This document shows positions 30,820-41,819 of a stretch of DNA of 64,000 nucleotides, in pieces. The first letter of the stretch is position 1. Each line of letters starts with the position of its first letter. This DNA comes from Kappaphycus alvarezii (Eukaryota > Rhodophyta > Florideophyceae > Gigartinales > Solieriaceae). Position numbers and translations under genes: made by a program. The notes under the pieces are model-generated. The model made no database searches, was not told the DNA's origin, and saw only the letters and a list, made by a program, of their open reading frames with translations. Where the stretch lies: contig NADL03000104.1 in assembly GCA_002205965.3 (NCBI GenBank), positions 186,001-250,000 of the forward strand, in the 5' to 3' direction.

Positions 30820-31048
30820 TCCGCAGAGAAGGACGGCTGTCAGCTGATTGGCCACGGAGATAGTCATGCGGCCGAAGCGGACGGAATGTGTAAATTAGTG
30901 AACAGCTTGATATTTTAAGGTGATTTGAAGATGGGGCGAGTTCAACCTATTATCCTGTAGTATGAAGGTTTTGATGGAAAGACACGCTGCAGCATCCGTC
31001 ATGTTCAGTGCGGTCTGCCGGATGGCTGGTCGTAAATTGACTTTTTAG
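30820..31048 (+). pseudogene. Repeat leading into LINE-like C-terminal fragment (copy 8)
   Basis: 30820-30973 matches 20820-20990. It leads into MERHAAASVMFSAVCRMAG, then RKLTF and a stop (30974-31048). Only 24 codons of the module remain. The RK.T. ending groups it with copy 3. Confidence 0.4.
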
Positions 31049-31128
31049 GGAACTTAGTTCCTTCCCCATTACTTTGTCTGCATCCCGAAGCATCACAACT
31101 TGTCCGCCTTTTTAAGTCGATTCCAGTT

Positions 31129-32285
31129 TGTAGCAATGTCTTTATTACACGACTGTCTAATAGAGACTTGTTCGCTGTCGCTACTCCAATTCTCTATTAC
31201 GCAGTGGTGTATCAGAGAAATTTCATCACCCTTGAAAGAATCTAGAAGCTGTATGTAACCGGGTAGCGGTTTTATTGCTGATCTTTTATTTTCTCTACAG
31301 TATTTTATTTGACGTAGAGCCCCACGTCATCGTCTTGTTTATGTTCTAGATAGTACTATTATTTAGTTGCAGCTCTACGTTCTAGTTACAGTCCTACTTT
31401 CCAGTGTTTTCTACTGAGCTGGCAGAACTCTGAGAGTTGTTCAGAAGAGCTGCCGCACTGTCTATAAAAGGGGGGCTCATCTGGATTCTCGTGGGAATCC
31501 AGGTACACTCCATACACCCTTTGCCCCGAACTTTCTGAAACCCACTACCATCGTCTCTACTTTTTTTTAGCAGCGCCCCGGCTGCCTCCCTCTCTGTTTC
31601 ACTGGTAGCATTGCTTCCGCCGGTTCCGCTGCTTTTTCGCTTTCCTCTTGCTCTAGTTCGAGGTTTTTTATACGTGTATTTTTTTGGTTTATTCAATTTT
31701 GGAAAAATTGTGCTGACAGTTGTTACTGTAAGTAATATCTTATACTTTACTTGTGGGCTGGAGTGCCAGGTACAGGAGAGTACCTGTGGGCTGGAGTGCC
31801 AAGTACTCTAAACCCCGGTTACTAATTGGAGAACTAGGTAACCGGGAACTTGGGGGTGCAGCATAGTCTGCGTTCTCTAGGTTATTCTGTTCAGGTATCG
31901 TGCAGGCCTCACGAAGCTGCGTGATCCTGTTCAGAATACTTAGACTGGAAAGTTAGGCTTAAGTAGGTTGCCTTAGTAAAGCCGTACTTCTGATCAAGTC
32001 CCCATTTGAGGGTCCCCTCACATTATTCCTATACAATCCTATTGCATTCGTTGGCTGTTAGCTAGGTGCACCGACTGGATCATGGGTTCAGGTAACGCTT
32101 CATAGGGTTGACTTGGACTGGACTTGGACTAGAGGGTACGTGCTCAGAACGGGTACTCTTTGGTTATTCGCTAGCTTTAAGTCGGCTTGAGAGGATTTCC
32201 TATAGGGTAAGGACACCGATCGCGGTCTACGTCGTGGACTGGTAGGGATATCCGAACGGATTGCTGAGTCACATGGGAGTGTAGG
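31129..32285 (+). repeat. Gypsy 5' LTR (right end uncertain)
   Basis: 31129-31597 matches 36876-37342 apart from a few changes. A TATA box (TATAAAAG) is at 31465-31472. Because the 3' copy is truncated, the end of the LTR cannot be placed by comparison. I put it before the possible primer-binding site at 32288. If that site is wrong the LTR is shorter and 31860-32430 is leader. Confidence 0.6.
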
Positions 32286-32433
32286 TGTGATCAGAGCTGC
32301 TGGTTAGTCACTCTCTCCGCGGGTAGGGAGCCAACCCGTCGTCCAGGGACAAATCCCTAGCAGATTTCAACTTCAAGTGCTTCTATTCAAGTTTAGGTGT
32401 TGGGGTAAGGCTTTAAGAAAGAGGTTTGTTGAA

Positions 32434-33180
32434 CATGTCTTTCTTCAAACCAAATAAGCCTATGTTGTTCGATGGGACTTGAGATGCGTTGACGGTTCGG
32501 TCATGGTTGCATTCAGTCGAAAAGTACCTGAGACTTATTCAGGTGGGCCATGAAGAAGCCATTAGGGCCCAGAATTCTATCGACTTTGCTTCGAAATTCA
32601 TGAACGGAACTGGCGCAAACTTGTGGTATACAGTTGTGTCCGAGAATGATGTTCGGCCTCTATGGGAGGCTTTCAAACTCCTGGTTGAGGAAGAGTTTGT
32701 CCCCAGGACAGTGTCATTCGAGCTCGCGACAAGCTTACCAAGATCCGCCAGAAAACCAGTGTGGCAGCGTACCTTTCGGAGTTCAGGAATTTGGTTATCA
32801 ATATTCCCGGAATCAGTGAGTCGGAAAAATTGGCGCGGTTCTGTGAAGGTCTCAAACCCCGCATTCTGTTGGAGGTTCGTAAAGGGAACCCATCCAAGTT
32901 TGAAACTGCGACTACCATTGCTCTCAACGTTAATGGAGCATTCTACGGTACAGGGTTCTCCGCTGGAAGAAGTTCATCTCACACCAATCGAAATGCATCA
33001 GGTCCCATGCCGATGGAGACCGCAATCCTCGAACGTAAAACGGTGGGCAGCGTCAGCAAGACTTGATGAAGAACCGATGCTTTTACGTGCCATAAGGTGG
33101 GATGTAGACCTTGGAAACACAAAAGGAAACGGGAATAAAGGTAACAGGGTGGTACTCGCATAGTGGCGAACAATACACAG
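32434..33180 (+). pseudogene. gag: Gypsy gag, broken
   Basis: The ATG at 32434 starts MSFFKPNKPMLFDGT, then a TGA, then RSWLHSVEKYLRL, GTGANLWYTVVSENDVRPLW and, after a shift near 32715, VAAYLSEFRNLVINIPG and LARFCEGLKPRILLEV. This is the capsid-like domain of gypsy Gag. A knuckle with one-base damage follows at 33077-33120 (CFY.C.HKVGC..WKH), apparently C-x2-C-x4-C-x4-H. At least one stop and two shifts disable it. Confidence 0.8.
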
Positions 33181-33426
33181 GCAGGACACAGTAATGATTT
33201 GAATGGCTTTGACTCGGAAAACTAGTTGGTCCACCAGACTTGGTGAACACTCAGGTGAGACCAGTAGTGAGTGTGAACAGATGTCTCAATGAGCAGAGTG
33301 AAACTTTGTGGACATCACCGGAGCTAAATTCTCAGAGGACAGGAAAAGTCGAGAATCTCCGAAGCCGAATCTAATGGAATCACGTCTAGTCATGATGACA
33401 GCATCCCCACTGATGGACCTATACCA

Positions 33427-35324
33427 GTGGAGCCTTTGTTAGTACTTGAAGTAGACTGAATGGAATAGCAGTCAAAGTACTAAAGGACGATGGATGCAAT
33501 ACAAACGTGGTTTCAGCCGAGTTCCTGAAGCGAAATAGGAACTTGTTTGAGATTCGGCGTGAACGAGTCATTGTTTGCCATTCACAGAGAGGAGTTACTG
33601 AGGAAGTATCTGAGATCATTTCCAACGGAACTATTACGTTAGGCGAACATACATATACTTCTAGTTGGGCTGTGTCCCAAACCAGGTATGATGTTCTGTT
33701 GGGAATGCCGTGGCATGTTGCCCACAATCCACGTGTCGACTATCGGAAACGGATTGTGATGGTGAAAGATGCTTCCATTCCAGTGATTGATCCAGATAAC
33801 GAAAACCTTTGATGTGTCCAATTTGGGAGTGAAGAAATTTAGACGAATGCTGAGGCATGGGGGTGACTTCGAAGTATTTCAGTTACTTGAAGTTCACAAT
33901 AGGAGAAAAATGACAGATTCAAAGTTCGATGGAAGACTTAGCATATTACTGGATAAATTTGAAGAGGTCTTTCAGGATGAATTGCCAAGAGGCTTCCTCC
34001 GATTCGATCAGTTGATCATGAGATCAAAGTGGAGGAAGGAGCAAAGGCACCTCATCGACCTTTATTCCAGTTGTCCCCATCCGAACTTAGGGCAGCAAAA
34101 GAGTACGTCGAGTCTCTTTTGAGGAAAGGGAAGATCAGGTCCAGTAAATCGCCATATGGAGCACCACTTTTCTTTGTGAAAGAAAAGGATGGAAAACTTA
34201 GAGGTGTTGTCGATTATCGCGCTTTGAATCGCATCACCAAAAAGAATAATGCTCCACTCCCTCGTTCTGATGAAATGTTCGATCGACTTGGAGATGCGAG
34301 ATTTTTCTCCAAGCTTGATCTGAAAACGGATTCCATCAGATAAGGGTGAAACCAGAGGACATCGAAAAGACTGCGTTCAATACAAAGTATGGGCAATTTG
34401 AATATCTTGTTATGCCAATGGGACTTTGCAACGCTCCTGCTACGTTCCAAACTTTGATGAACCAGATCTTCTATGATTGCATCGATGTCTTCTTGGTTGT
34501 CTATATGGATGATCTTCTTATATTCAGTAAGAATGAGGAAGAACATTACGAACATCTGGAAATTGTATTAAAGAGACTTAAGGATCACAAGCTGTACATC
34601 TCTCCGAAAAATGCTCTTTCTTTCAGACTGAGCTGGAGTTTTTGGTTTAATAGTCGGGAAGGACGGCATTCGTGTCAATCCTGAGAAGGTCGAAGTCTAC
34701 AAACTTGGCCGAAACCTGAATCTCTAACGGTTGAGAAGTTTCTTAGGTCTATACAGTTTTCCGTAGGTTCATTCCGAAGTTCTCTGCAATTGCTGCACCT
34801 CTCACAGATCTGACAAAGAAAGGTCGAGGTATAGGGAAATGGGATCAACAGTGTGATAAAGCTTTCCAGAAGCTAAAGGAAGCGATGAATTGGCTCCAAT
34901 CTTAGTCGCTCCTAATTGGAAAAAGCCATTTCGTGGTCATGTAGATGCTTCACAGCTCGCTGTCGGTGGAACTCTAACACAGTTGGATGAGAATAAGGGA
35001 TCGTGTAATTTCTTTCTATTCAAAGCTTTCCCAACTGAGTCGGACTACACTGCAAATGACAGAGAGCTTCTGGCTTTGATTAATTTTCTGGGAAGATTCA
35101 GGTGCTATCTTGAAGGTTCTGAGTTTGAGATTTTCACAGACAACCAGGTGCTTAAGAGCTTCTTCACAAAACCGAAACTGAGTCGGAAAGAAGCACGTTG
35201 GTTGGAAACTCTCGGTAACTTCGGAATCTTTCCCATCACACTGAAGCCTGGAAGAATTCACGTCTTAGGAGACGCATTATCCAGAGCTCCGCACGTGATA
35301 GAGGAGATCGTGACGTCTCAGTGA
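33427..35324 (+). pseudogene. pol: Gypsy protease, reverse transcriptase and RNase H, broken
   Basis: Protease: GIAVKVLKDDGCNTNVVS, where DDG stands for the usual D-S/T-G, and YDVLLGMPW. Reverse transcriptase: YGAPLFFVKEKDGKLRGVVD, ARFFSKLDLKT, then after a shift FEYLVMPMGLCNAPATFQ and the catalytic box VVYMDDLLIFS (YMDD at 34502-34513). RNase H: FRGHVDASQLAVGGTL, NDRELLALI, FTDNQVLKSFF and LGDALSRAPH, with the acidic residues in place. At least five frame changes or stops separate the pieces. The motifs remain easy to read, so decay is moderate. Confidence 0.85.
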
Positions 35325-35399
35325 ATGACGTTGAAGTTCCCTACCTTGAGTTGATCAGATCATTCCTCGGTATGATGACGACCAGTTCTTTGGTCCAGT

Positions 35400-36785
35400 C
35401 GTAAAAGCCATGGAAGGAGAGTGGTGAGGATACGGTTCAGAAGCAGAAACTTGAAAGAATTCTGCCGATGTTCCGAAAAGATGGTTCGAGGCTGTTTTAC
35501 AATGGAAAGTTGTGCGTACCAAGAAGGTCAGTTTCGGATATTTTGCAAATTGCTCACGACTCGAAAGTTGGTGGACATTTTAAATTTGCGAAGACACTGT
35601 CCAGATTAGATAACTTCCATTGGAAACATAAGAGCCGGGATGTTCGAAAGTATTGTGAAGGATGTCTCACGTGTCAGCAGTATAAGGACTCTAATCAAAA
35701 AAAGTTGACTGATCCAATGTCACTGGAATTGCCTGACCGCAGATGGGGATCATTAGCTACAGATTTCATTGTGAGGCTACCCCTGACGAGGAGCGGTCAT
35801 GATGCGATCACGACTTGGGTTGATCGACTTACTCGTCGAGTCCATTTTCTGAAATCTAAAACATCAGATACTGCTGAGGACACGGCTCGAGACTTCTTCC
35901 CAAACATCTTCAAGAGCCACGGGTTGCCGGATGATGTGCTTCAGATAGGGACAGCAAGTTCATTTCAAAGTTTTGGAAGACACTGATGAATCTTTGTGGG
36001 GTGAAATTAAGAATGTCTACAAGTAGACACCCACAAACAGATGGGCTTCGAGATTATGAATATGATGATCGAGAACTATCTCCGTTGCCATTGATCGTAT
36101 CATCAGGATGACTGGGATGAACTGCTTCCTTCTGCAGAATTTGCAACAACTCGGCTGTGAGCGATGATCTGGGTATGTCACCATTTGAGCTGGACTTGGG
36201 ATGGACACCTAAATCGCCATTGGACTTCTTGGCTAGCAGCAGCATACCTCTTCAGAGTTTGGACGACTTTCGTGCCAAGCTCAAGGTTTCTCTTGAGGAT
36301 GCGCAATTTGCCTACAAAGTGGCAAAAGCTCGGCAAGCTGCATATGCTTCAAGGCGATACAAGGTTCCAGATTAAAAGTCGGTTCAAAGCTTGGATCAAT
36401 CGTTCGTTGTTTAGGATGTTTATTCTAGGCCCAGGATTCTAAAAAGCTTGGCGGGCGCAGATATGGGCCATTTGTGGTTAAGGAGATAATTGGTAAGAAT
36501 GCTGTTCGACTGGATCTCCCTGCTCATTTTAGAATCCATCCAGTCATTCATATCATTCACACCACACCACATTTGGAGCAGCCGATGACATTGCTTTACC
36601 TATTCCTCCTACCTGCACGCTTGACTGCCTGGTGGACAGAACAGGAAGTTGAGGTTATCTTGGATCACAAAAAGGTTGGACACGGTTACAAGTTCTTGGT
36701 TTTGATGCGTGGAGTTCCACGTTATCAGGCGGAGTGGCAACAACGAAGGACTTTGTTGATGTTACGGAAGATGGATCTGCTGTAG
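35400..36785 (+). pseudogene. int: Gypsy integrase with C-terminal module, broken
   Basis: 35468-35986 carries the zinc motif (H...H, then CEGCLTCQQYK), WGSLATDFIVRLPLT (first Asp) and TWVDRLTRRVHFL. The region after 35986 has RHPQTDG in another frame, so the central Asp-Glu part is damaged. 36157-36375 gives MSPFELDLGWTPKSPLD, and 36474 onward gives GKNAVRLDLPAHFRIHPV, followed by a chromodomain-like end (AWWTEQEVEVILDHKK and YQAEW). That end suggests the chromovirus branch of Ty3/gypsy, which targets chromatin. Confidence 0.75.
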
Positions 36786-36875
36786 TAACGGATGCTTTCC
36801 AAGGTATATTCGGAACATAATATACACCCGCAGTATCATTGACGAGGACGTCAATAGCCCGGGGGAGAGGAATAG

Positions 36876-37347
36876 TGTACAATGTCTCTGTTACACGACT
36901 GTGTAATAGAGACTTGTTCGCTGTCGCTACTCCAATTCTCTATTACGCAGTGGTGTAACAGAGAAATTGCATCACCCTTGAAAGAATCTAGAAGTTGTAT
37001 GTAACCGGGTAGCGGTTTTATTGCTGATCTTTTATTTTCTCTACAGTATTTTATTTGACGTAGAGCCCCACGTCATCGTCTTGTTTATGTTCTAGATAGT
37101 ACTATTATTTAGTTGCAGCTCTACGTTCTAGTTACAGTCCTACTTTCCAGTGTTTTCTACTGAGCTGGCAGAACTCTGAGAGTTGTTCAGAAGAGCTGCC
37201 GCACTGTCTATAAAAGGGGGCTCATCTGGATTCTCGTGGGAATCCAGGTACACTCCATACACCCTTTGCCCCGAACTTTCTGAAACCCACTACCATCGTC
37301 TCTACTTTTCTTTTAGCAGCGCCCCGGCTGCCTCCCTCTCTGTTTCA
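36876..37347 (+). repeat. Gypsy 3' LTR, truncated
   Basis: It is preceded by a purine-rich tract (GGGGGAGAGGAATAG, 36861-36875). It matches the 5' LTR to CTCTCTGTTTCAC, then breaks into unrelated DNA at 37347. A TATA box is at 37211-37218. Confidence 0.85.
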
Positions 37348-37371
37348 CGGGTTTTCTGGAAAACTTTAGTA

Positions 37372-37755
37372 TAGATCAAGTATATCCTCCAAGAGCAAAA
37401 CCCCAAAACCTTTCCCCTGTAGTGTTGCAAATTCCATTATGCGTTGAGGTCGTGGGCGGACCGCTATGGATCTTTTCGAGTCTAAGTCATGTAGGTTAAT
37501 TACTTCCACACCTAGTAAACGCTGAAGAGGTGACCACTAGCACCGAAGGGGTGGGAGTTGATAGATTCAGTACCATGAACTAGTTTTGCGCTACAAAAAA
37601 AGGGGGAATGATGGGGTAGTTGAATTCGTCGTCTGACACTTCTAGCGGGATGAGTCTAAGCGGAGCACAAAAAATGAAAATAGGAATGGGGAACAAAGGG
37701 GCTTCATTTGCGGGGGAAAGCTTTGGGCGTTGTAATGATTGAAAAATATCGTCGG
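37372..37755 (-). repeat. Dispersed repeat R1, inverted copy, with tail boxes at both ends
   Basis: This is the inverted relative of 4860-5278, including TGACACTTCTAGCGGGATGA and ACCGAAGGGGTG. A tail box lies at 37372-37418 and a second, in the other orientation, at 37711-37755. Confidence 0.6.
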
Positions 37756-37928
37756 CTGTAATCCTGGATAAATTTGGTATATGAAGGTACGGTCTTGCAA
37801 TGTCACTACCTGCGCGTAAGTCCAACACGTACTTATCCCATTTGCTGTAGCATATAAGCTGGTTGATACCAGTCACTTGTATGATAGCTTGCATGTACAT
37901 GAAAGGTGTTATTACTGACGATAGAAGA

Positions 37929-39400
37929 GGGGAAAGTTTATGAAGTTGAATATTTGGGCAGGATTATCATTCCTAAAGGCGGGAATGTGGGGTGCTTCAA
38001 TTTTTGAAAGATATGGTAGGTTGTGGCACAGAATATCCTAGAGGATGGCCAGTAGTACCTTTTACTTTTCCCTAAAATTTCTCAAAGGGGAAAATTGGTT
38101 TGGTTTACTGCGAGTAATGGAACGGTTGGGAGTCCTCTGTATTTGTAATCAAACCATTGGCGGGACCTACATTGTGAGGCCAGTTGATTCTGAATGGATA
38201 AAGCACAATAGATGTAAGCTTACAAAAAAGGGATTTCAGCAACTCACCTAGATCTCCCTAGCTGAATATCCCAAAGAATTAGACTTACAGTACAGTAATT
38301 GCAGTAACCAGGTGGAATGCCTCAACTTCGGATCACAAATGATGTATTGGCCATGAATTGTAGCTGTTTTCGTAAGCAGGGAATACAGTACAACTCCTCA
38401 ACTTCGTATGTGCCAGATCGTTGCGGCGGACACAACTAAATTATACATTTACGATATTCATACAAGCAGTGCGTACTGGGGCGCGAAGAACTGCGACATT
38501 GATACGGAAATCTGTCGAGAGTATTTCAAGAAAAGATCTATACGAATTGAAGGAGAGGTTATGATAATGCGATGGGTATCCATTATCGTATTGACGATTA
38601 CAACAAGACTAAAAGTGACCTGGGCAGCGACGAACTTCAACTATCCTAGCTTACACTGTCAGCTAGGCTTGTACGCCTTTTGTAATACATGAAGTAAAGA
38701 TAATTATATATACAGAAGTGACCAGCCACTGTCCTTTCTGTTGAAGTAATAGGGCTTTTCCTTGACCATGGCCTCACTGACACAACCTGGAATCGAGGTT
38801 CTGGCAACGTTCCTGCCTCGTCTGTATTATCCAACGATCTTCTATCTCCAGATTCGAAAATGATCACCAGGCACTGTAGGCTATCCTGTTTTCCAATCAT
38901 TAGAACACCCTAATTGGTCACAACCTACCATATCTTTCAAATATTGAAGCATCCCACACCTCCCCTAATTTTTTCCCTCTCCGAAAATTCATAGTTTTAA
39001 GCAGGAGTAGTTGGAACTTTCTGAACAAGAGGGGCAGTGCAGATCTAAATGTACCCACAGAGGTAACAGGATTTGGTGCATCGTTTCAATAAAATTCGCG
39101 TAGACCTGTCTCCTAAATGTGATGAATTGATTTGGTTCTTTAATTTTTGAAAAGTGCAGTTCGGCTATCCTCCGGTGTATGCTAGACGTGTTCAGGATAA
39201 TGGGTAATGTGACTCATGTGCATAAATGGCTGGCTCGAAGCCTGTTAGCAGGCATGAAGCATTGGATATCTCTTAAGTTGCCTTGAGAGTCTGAGCCTAT
39301 CTCCAAGTTTGAGTACATGCATTTATAAAACAATAACTTTTAAGTGGCAGAAGAAAAATACAATTTTAACAGACTACAAACAAATGAGAAATTAGGTATA
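37929..39400 (+). repeat. Composite repeat R4-R3, copy 2
   Basis: Inverted tail boxes at 37929-37960 and 37981-38022 lead into R4 (38050-38620, inverted relative of 3640-4225) and R3 (38715-39370, direct relative of 18480-19060). R3 here has about 150 extra bases at 39119-39271 that look like a separate insertion. Two tail boxes stand in a row at 38884-38915 and 38923-38962. The 68-codon frame at 38045-38251 lies in R4 and is not conserved. Confidence 0.6.
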
Positions 39401-39702
39401 CGTTGCAGGAGTGAAATGTTCCCTTTCGAACAGTTGTATGGCACAGCATGAAAAAAATCAACAACAGCAGTTCGTGGTGCAGTGGTTCGGATGAGATTTT
39501 ATTTGATCAGGCAACAGCATTGACATGTATATTCTCAGATTACAACTTAGAGGGCACAGATGTGGCATGATCCAGATTTTGTCATTGGAAAAACGAGGAA
39601 GGATTGAGTCCGTAGAGATATCAGAAAATATCTGAACAGCCGGTTAGCAATAACTCGGGTATTGAGTATGCGAAGAGGGTTTATCTCATCCCAGAAAGAT
39701 AT

Positions 39703-39875
39703 GGGGGAAATTTTTTGATTATTTTAATGCATGGAAGATGTGGTCGGTTATATCCACGCGGCTAATGCGTTATGTGGGATAAGTCGTCGCTGATGGGTAA
39801 CACTACAGTACAGTACATGACCTTCCTTACAGAGCCGGCTCAATGCCGGCGAGCAGGCATGCCGCGTTAGACATG
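39703..39875 (-). repeat. LINE-like 3' end (copy 9): last codons, UTR and tail
   Basis: On the minus strand the last codons MSNAACLLAGIEPAL end at 39827-39829, followed by a UTR and a tail box at 39703-39755. It is a close inverted match to 790-943, much shorter at its 5' side. This fits 5' truncation. Confidence 0.6.
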
Positions 39876-40198
39876 AAAGATATGGCGATGGCGACATTCA
39901 ATGGCGGGATATTTTGAAATGTTCCAAAGGCAAGTGAACAGTCTTTAAATTTCCATGTTTTGCACCGGAACATTCCGCATGTACGTATTTAGGACGACGA
40001 GATAAACTATAGATCTACAGTAGTGCACAGCGTAAAGACTGGTGTCAACACGATAAAAAACTATTAAACTAATGCAACTATGTACTAAACCGAACGAATC
40101 CGAAATTATTCGGGACACAAGCCTCGTGCGTATAATTTGAACAAATTTGTTCGATTCACGTAGAGAAACGCAGACAATAGAACATATAGGGCAAACAG

Positions 40199-40633
40199 TC
40201 AGGTAACTTGTCTTCCAGTGATACAAGTGCCGTTCTTACCTAACATTACGTTAGAGTACTTGGTTCTTTTACATTTCCTTCGTTTCTTTAGCGCCTTCCT
40301 CATTCCGTGATTACCGCAGATTGTACCAGCACCGCAGAATCTGCGCATTACACTTGCTTTGTTATTCGCTGTAGAAAGAAATTGCAATCCCTGGAAACAT
40401 GTCCTAGCGTTTTCGTTATCACAACCAGAAAATATCCACTCCAGGCATTGCCATGCCTCATATCATGACACACGGAATTTTGTTGAAAACTTATCCTCTT
40501 TCAACGGTAATAGTAGTGGAAATAGTCCTTTACGATTGTTTTCGTTCATCTCTGTATTCCTCAGGGGCCTGTTGCAACCTTGAACTGAATATCGCACGCA
40601 AAGATAGTTGGAGGCTTGGAAAAACACGACCAT
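40199..40633 (-). pseudogene. Cysteine-rich frame with one internal stop, unrecognised
   Basis: From an ATG at 40633 (minus) one frame runs to 40199 with a single TGA at 40463-40465. The first part starts MVVFFQASNYLCVRY and contains QGCNRPLRN. The second part has WQCLEWIFSGCDNENA, RRFCGAGTICGNHG and a Lys/Arg-rich tail. C-x7-C with aromatic residues recalls the middle of Kunitz inhibitors, but the other Cys spacings do not fit. There is no clear signal peptide and no second copy in the window. It may be chance. Confidence 0.2.
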
Positions 40634-40651
40634 GGGCGCCGAGATAATCTG

Positions 40652-40659
40652 TTTAAAAG
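40652..40659 (+). promoter_or_regulatory. TATA-like box upstream of the cysteine-rich gene
   Basis: TTTAAAAG stands 98 bp before the ATG at 40758, a plausible place for a core promoter element. The leader between them is rich in CA and TC with no upstream ATG until ACAATG at the start itself. No conserved match was seen upstream of copies B or C. Confidence 0.25.
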
Positions 40660-40757
40660 TGCCCGTTATTCGATCTTCGACACTGAATCACCAGACATCT
40701 CTTCCCCTCAAACAACTCCACTAAACGAAATCTACCATCCTGCAATCGCCAAACACA

Positions 40758-41156
40758 ATGAATGCATTCTTCTCTCTGCTCGGACTCCTTGTGGTCCTCG
40801 GATCGATTGATGGAAGCGTCGCCGCTTCGGTGCCAACCTCGGAGCGCTCCTTGGTCTGCCCTTGCGTCTGCCTGCCCGATTACTATCTCGCTGATTACTT
40901 GTGCTCTTCATCATACGGATACGGTTGCAAGGTGTTCGCATGCAGCTATGGATTCACATGCTGTAATCCTAAAGGAAAAGGAGGTGTTGTGATCGGGGAT
41001 GTGACGACTGGAGATGGCGGCGACGGCGGGGATGGCGGTGATGGCGGGCAGGGCGGAAACGTGATCGGATCCGGGAATGCTAACGGGAACGGTGATGGTG
41101 GCGATGGTGGCGATGGTGGTGACTCGGGTAGCATTGGTATCAACGTCGGACATTAG
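40758..41156 (+). CDS. Secreted cysteine-rich protein with Gly-Asp repeats (intact copy A)
   Basis: This 132-residue frame is open and has two broken relatives in the window (21418-21773 and 22192-22578). Residues 1-22 form a hydrophobic signal peptide (FFSLLGLLVVLGS, then a likely cut near SVAAS). The mature part has eight Cys in CPCVCLP, DYLC, YGC, VFAC and FTCC, so about four disulfides are possible, with many Tyr. The C-terminal half is a low-complexity run of GDGG units with Asn and Ser, possibly flexible or ion-binding. I do not recognise the family. The features suit a wall, matrix or effector-like protein, but that is inference. The duplicated unit includes about 450 bp of 3' flank, and a TTGCAG preceded by pyrimidines (near 41236) is kept in all three copies, which may be an intron acceptor. 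Confidence 0.7.
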   Translation: MNAFFSLLGLLVVLGSIDGSVAASVPTSERSLVCPCVCLPDYYLADYLCSSSYGYGCKVFACSYGFTCCNPKGKGGVVIGDVTTGDGGDGGDGGDGGQGGNVIGSGNANGNGDGGDGGDGGDSGSIGINVGH

Positions 41157-41583
41157 GCTGATGGTGGGTACGGCTATTGTGAGGCCAGAACAGAGTTATA
41201 GTGTTTCATCACGCTCGCTTACTCATCCCCTTGCAGAACATACGTCCGTGGATATACGTGAACGAGGGGAATCATTTAGAAAACTTTAGATTGGGAGACG
41301 TTGAGATTTCTAAAGATCCAGTGAGTGCTGTTTCGTCCACCTGCGCCACACGGAGCTCTATTACCTCATATATACCTCATATATTGCCAGAGACTTGTAT
41401 CTACTCAAGGCTTGCGATTTCTCTGCAACAATCGCTTTGCTGAGGTCGCTTTGCTGAGGTCACTCGACTTGTTCATTGCGCCATTTCATGAGTCAAAGGG
41501 GAAAACGGAGGTTGTTCTCTGTATGACATAAGCTGACTGATACCCAGATGCTTATACGGCAGTGGGGTTGTACGTAAGATTTT

Positions 41584-41808
41584 ATGGCATCGCAGATGGC
41601 AATCTACTCTGCGTGGAAGGTCGCTCTGGTTCTCAGCCTCGTCATCGCGATATTCCCTGGATCTACTCGCTGCTCAGCTTACTCCCGGCGCTCTTCCGAT
41701 GTCGCACACGTCTTGGATCCAATCGGTCAATACGCTTTGACCTGCAAATACAAAGACGGCGGGACATGTCGACATCACGTCCTCCACAACGTTCTCGCCC
41801 GGTTCTGA
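41584..41808 (+). CDS. Small secreted protein candidate
   Basis: A 74-codon frame starts at ATG 41584; a second in-frame ATG at 41596 is equally possible. It has a strong signal peptide (AWKVALVLSLVIAIFPGS, then TRCSA), three Cys and a short basic mature part (YKDGGTCRHHVLHNV). The stop is at 41806-41808. A consensus donor-like GTAAGTGT at 41875 downstream might mean the gene is spliced. Its first ~30 bp match 22990-23030, at the end of the flank of copy B, so the start region was part of the duplicated unit. It has no recognised family. Confidence 0.4.
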   Translation: MASQMAIYSAWKVALVLSLVIAIFPGSTRCSAYSRRSSDVAHVLDPIGQYALTCKYKDGGTCRHHVLHNVLARF

Positions 41809-41819
41809 ACGGAAGCTAG

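Larger units (their letters stand above)
31129..37347 (+). mobile_element. Degenerate Ty3/gypsy element
   Basis: The internal order gag, protease, reverse transcriptase, RNase H, integrase is that of Ty3/gypsy. Related LTR sequence occurs at both ends (31129 onward and 36876-37347), starting TGTA.CAATGTCT and containing TATAAAAGGGG. The 3' LTR is cut short at 37347, next to a tail box and R1, so the right end was lost. A possible primer-binding site GTGATCAGAGCTGC lies at 32288-32301. Many stops and frameshifts show it is old. The two LTRs differ at a few bases. Confidence 0.9.
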
